The notes under the pieces were generated by a model. That model made no database searches. It saw only the letters and a list, made by a program, of their open reading frames with translations, and was not told the DNA's origin. Shown in pieces: positions 6,134-6,376 of a DNA stretch of 6,376 nucleotides. Position 1 is the first letter of the stretch, and each line of letters starts with the position of its first letter. The stretch spans positions 1-6,376 of the forward strand of contig JAFWGD010000242.1 in the NCBI GenBank assembly GCA_017515355.1, given 5' to 3'. This DNA is from Coriobacteriales bacterium (GTDB taxonomy: Bacteria; Actinomycetota; Coriobacteriia; Coriobacteriales; CADBOM01). The translations under genes were made by a program, and so were the position numbers.

Positions 6134-6364
6134 TTGAAGCTCACGCAATCCAACGAGGATTATCTCGAGGCAATCGTCATGCTTGCAGGCGATGGCAACC
6201 AGCCGGTGCGCTCGGTTGACCTTGCCAACCATATGGGCGTCTCGAAGCCGAGCGTGAACAAGGCCATCGCCGTGTTGAAGAAGAGCGGGCTAATCGATCA
6301 GGAGCCCTATGGCGACATCTTCCTGACCAAGAGGGGAGCGGAGTACGGCAAGTCCGTGCTCTAG
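6134..6364 (+). CDS. DtxR/MntR-family metalloregulator, winged-helix domain, interrupted by in-frame TAG
   Basis: Family members are metal-dependent repressors with an N-terminal winged helix and a C-terminal metal-binding and dimerisation domain. Here 76 residues are read from TTG 6134 to TAG 6362. NEDYLEAI (7-14), the helix-turn-helix around VRSVDLANHMGVSKPSVNKAI (25-45) and the wing ending in GDIFLTKRGAEYGKSVL match the N-terminal domain throughout. Asp9 and Glu12 line up with MntR ligands Asp8 and Glu11; DtxR/IdeR have Met at the first position, so the sensor looks MntR-like. Normal members are about 120-230 residues, so over a third is missing. The four codons after TAG read RHHI, the expected continuation, so the stop appears to interrupt a longer gene. 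The start rests on homology and tight spacing (14 nt after the previous stop); the Shine-Dalgarno is weak (GAAAGAAG). Autoregulation and control of feoA are likely but inferred. A stand-alone FeoC-like role is possible but less supported. Confidence 0.82.
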   Translation: MKLTQSNEDYLEAIVMLAGDGNQPVRSVDLANHMGVSKPSVNKAIAVLKKSGLIDQEPYGDIFLTKRGAEYGKSVL

Positions 6365-6376
6365 CGCCATCACATC
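6362..6376 (+). other. In-frame TAG followed by continued DtxR/MntR-like coding
   Basis: The codons here are TAG-CGC-CAT-CAC-ATC. Family proteins have a V-x-x-R-H-x-[IL] pattern at this place (MntR of Bacillus has YRHELL), and the frame gives VL-stop-RHHI. The His after Arg corresponds to MntR metal ligand His77. CTCTAG differs by one base from CTCGAG (Leu-Glu), a hexamer frequent in this window. The window ends 12 bases past the stop, so whether the rest of the domain is intact cannot be seen. Confidence 0.7.

Noticed and set aside
6134..6364. FeoC, the small winged-helix protein of enterobacterial feo operons
   Set aside because: Length fits (76 residues), but the sequence follows DtxR/MntR, including Asp9/Glu12 ligands and the RHHI continuation after the stop. 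FeoC's iron-sulfur cysteines are absent.

Overview
The window is a stretch of high-GC bacterial DNA with five complete genes, one gene cut by the left edge, and one regulator gene that is interrupted close to the right edge. All genes are on the + strand. C-ending codons dominate (many GCC, ATC, CTC, GAG), and every complete gene up to feoB ends in TGA. The content is a K+-dependent membrane pyrophosphatase, Feo-type ferrous iron uptake, a FeoB-associated Cys-rich peptide and a DtxR/MntR-family sensor. This suggests an anaerobic high-GC Gram-positive, with Coriobacteriia as my best guess. The placement is inferred from gene content and codon style, not from any search.

Layout. Positions 2-1492 hold the C-terminal ~496 residues of an ion-pumping pyrophosphatase (hppA), closed by a 13-bp stem-loop terminator. 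Positions 1626-2216 encode type I signal peptidase (lepB), which has an uncertain non-ATG start and a small overlapping upstream ORF. Positions 2275-3504 encode a folylpolyglutamate/dihydrofolate synthase (folC), 58 nt after lepB. The 114-nt gap 3505-3618 carries a 20-nt inverted repeat, a -10-like element and a good match to a DtxR/IdeR operator directly in front of feoA.

The feo operon follows: feoA (3619-3837), feoB (3834-5882, ATGA overlap with feoA), a FeoB-associated Cys-rich small membrane protein (5886-6119), and a TTG-started DtxR/MntR-type winged-helix regulator (from 6134). FeoB imports Fe2+, FeoA is its small cytoplasmic SH3-like partner, and the Cys-rich peptide probably helps handle metal at the membrane. 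The regulator probably senses metal and may act on the box in front of feoA, which would close a feedback loop.

The most striking point is at the right edge. The regulator frame hits TAG at 6362-6364 after 76 codons, yet the next four codons read Arg-His-His-Ile, exactly what the family has at this point (R-H, with His a metal ligand in MntR). A single base change from GAG would give this TAG. The gene is therefore either a fresh nonsense pseudogene, a sequencing error, a site of stop-codon readthrough or recoding, or a deliberately truncated DNA-binding protein. A second point is a His-rich, acidic segment in the cytosolic part of FeoB.
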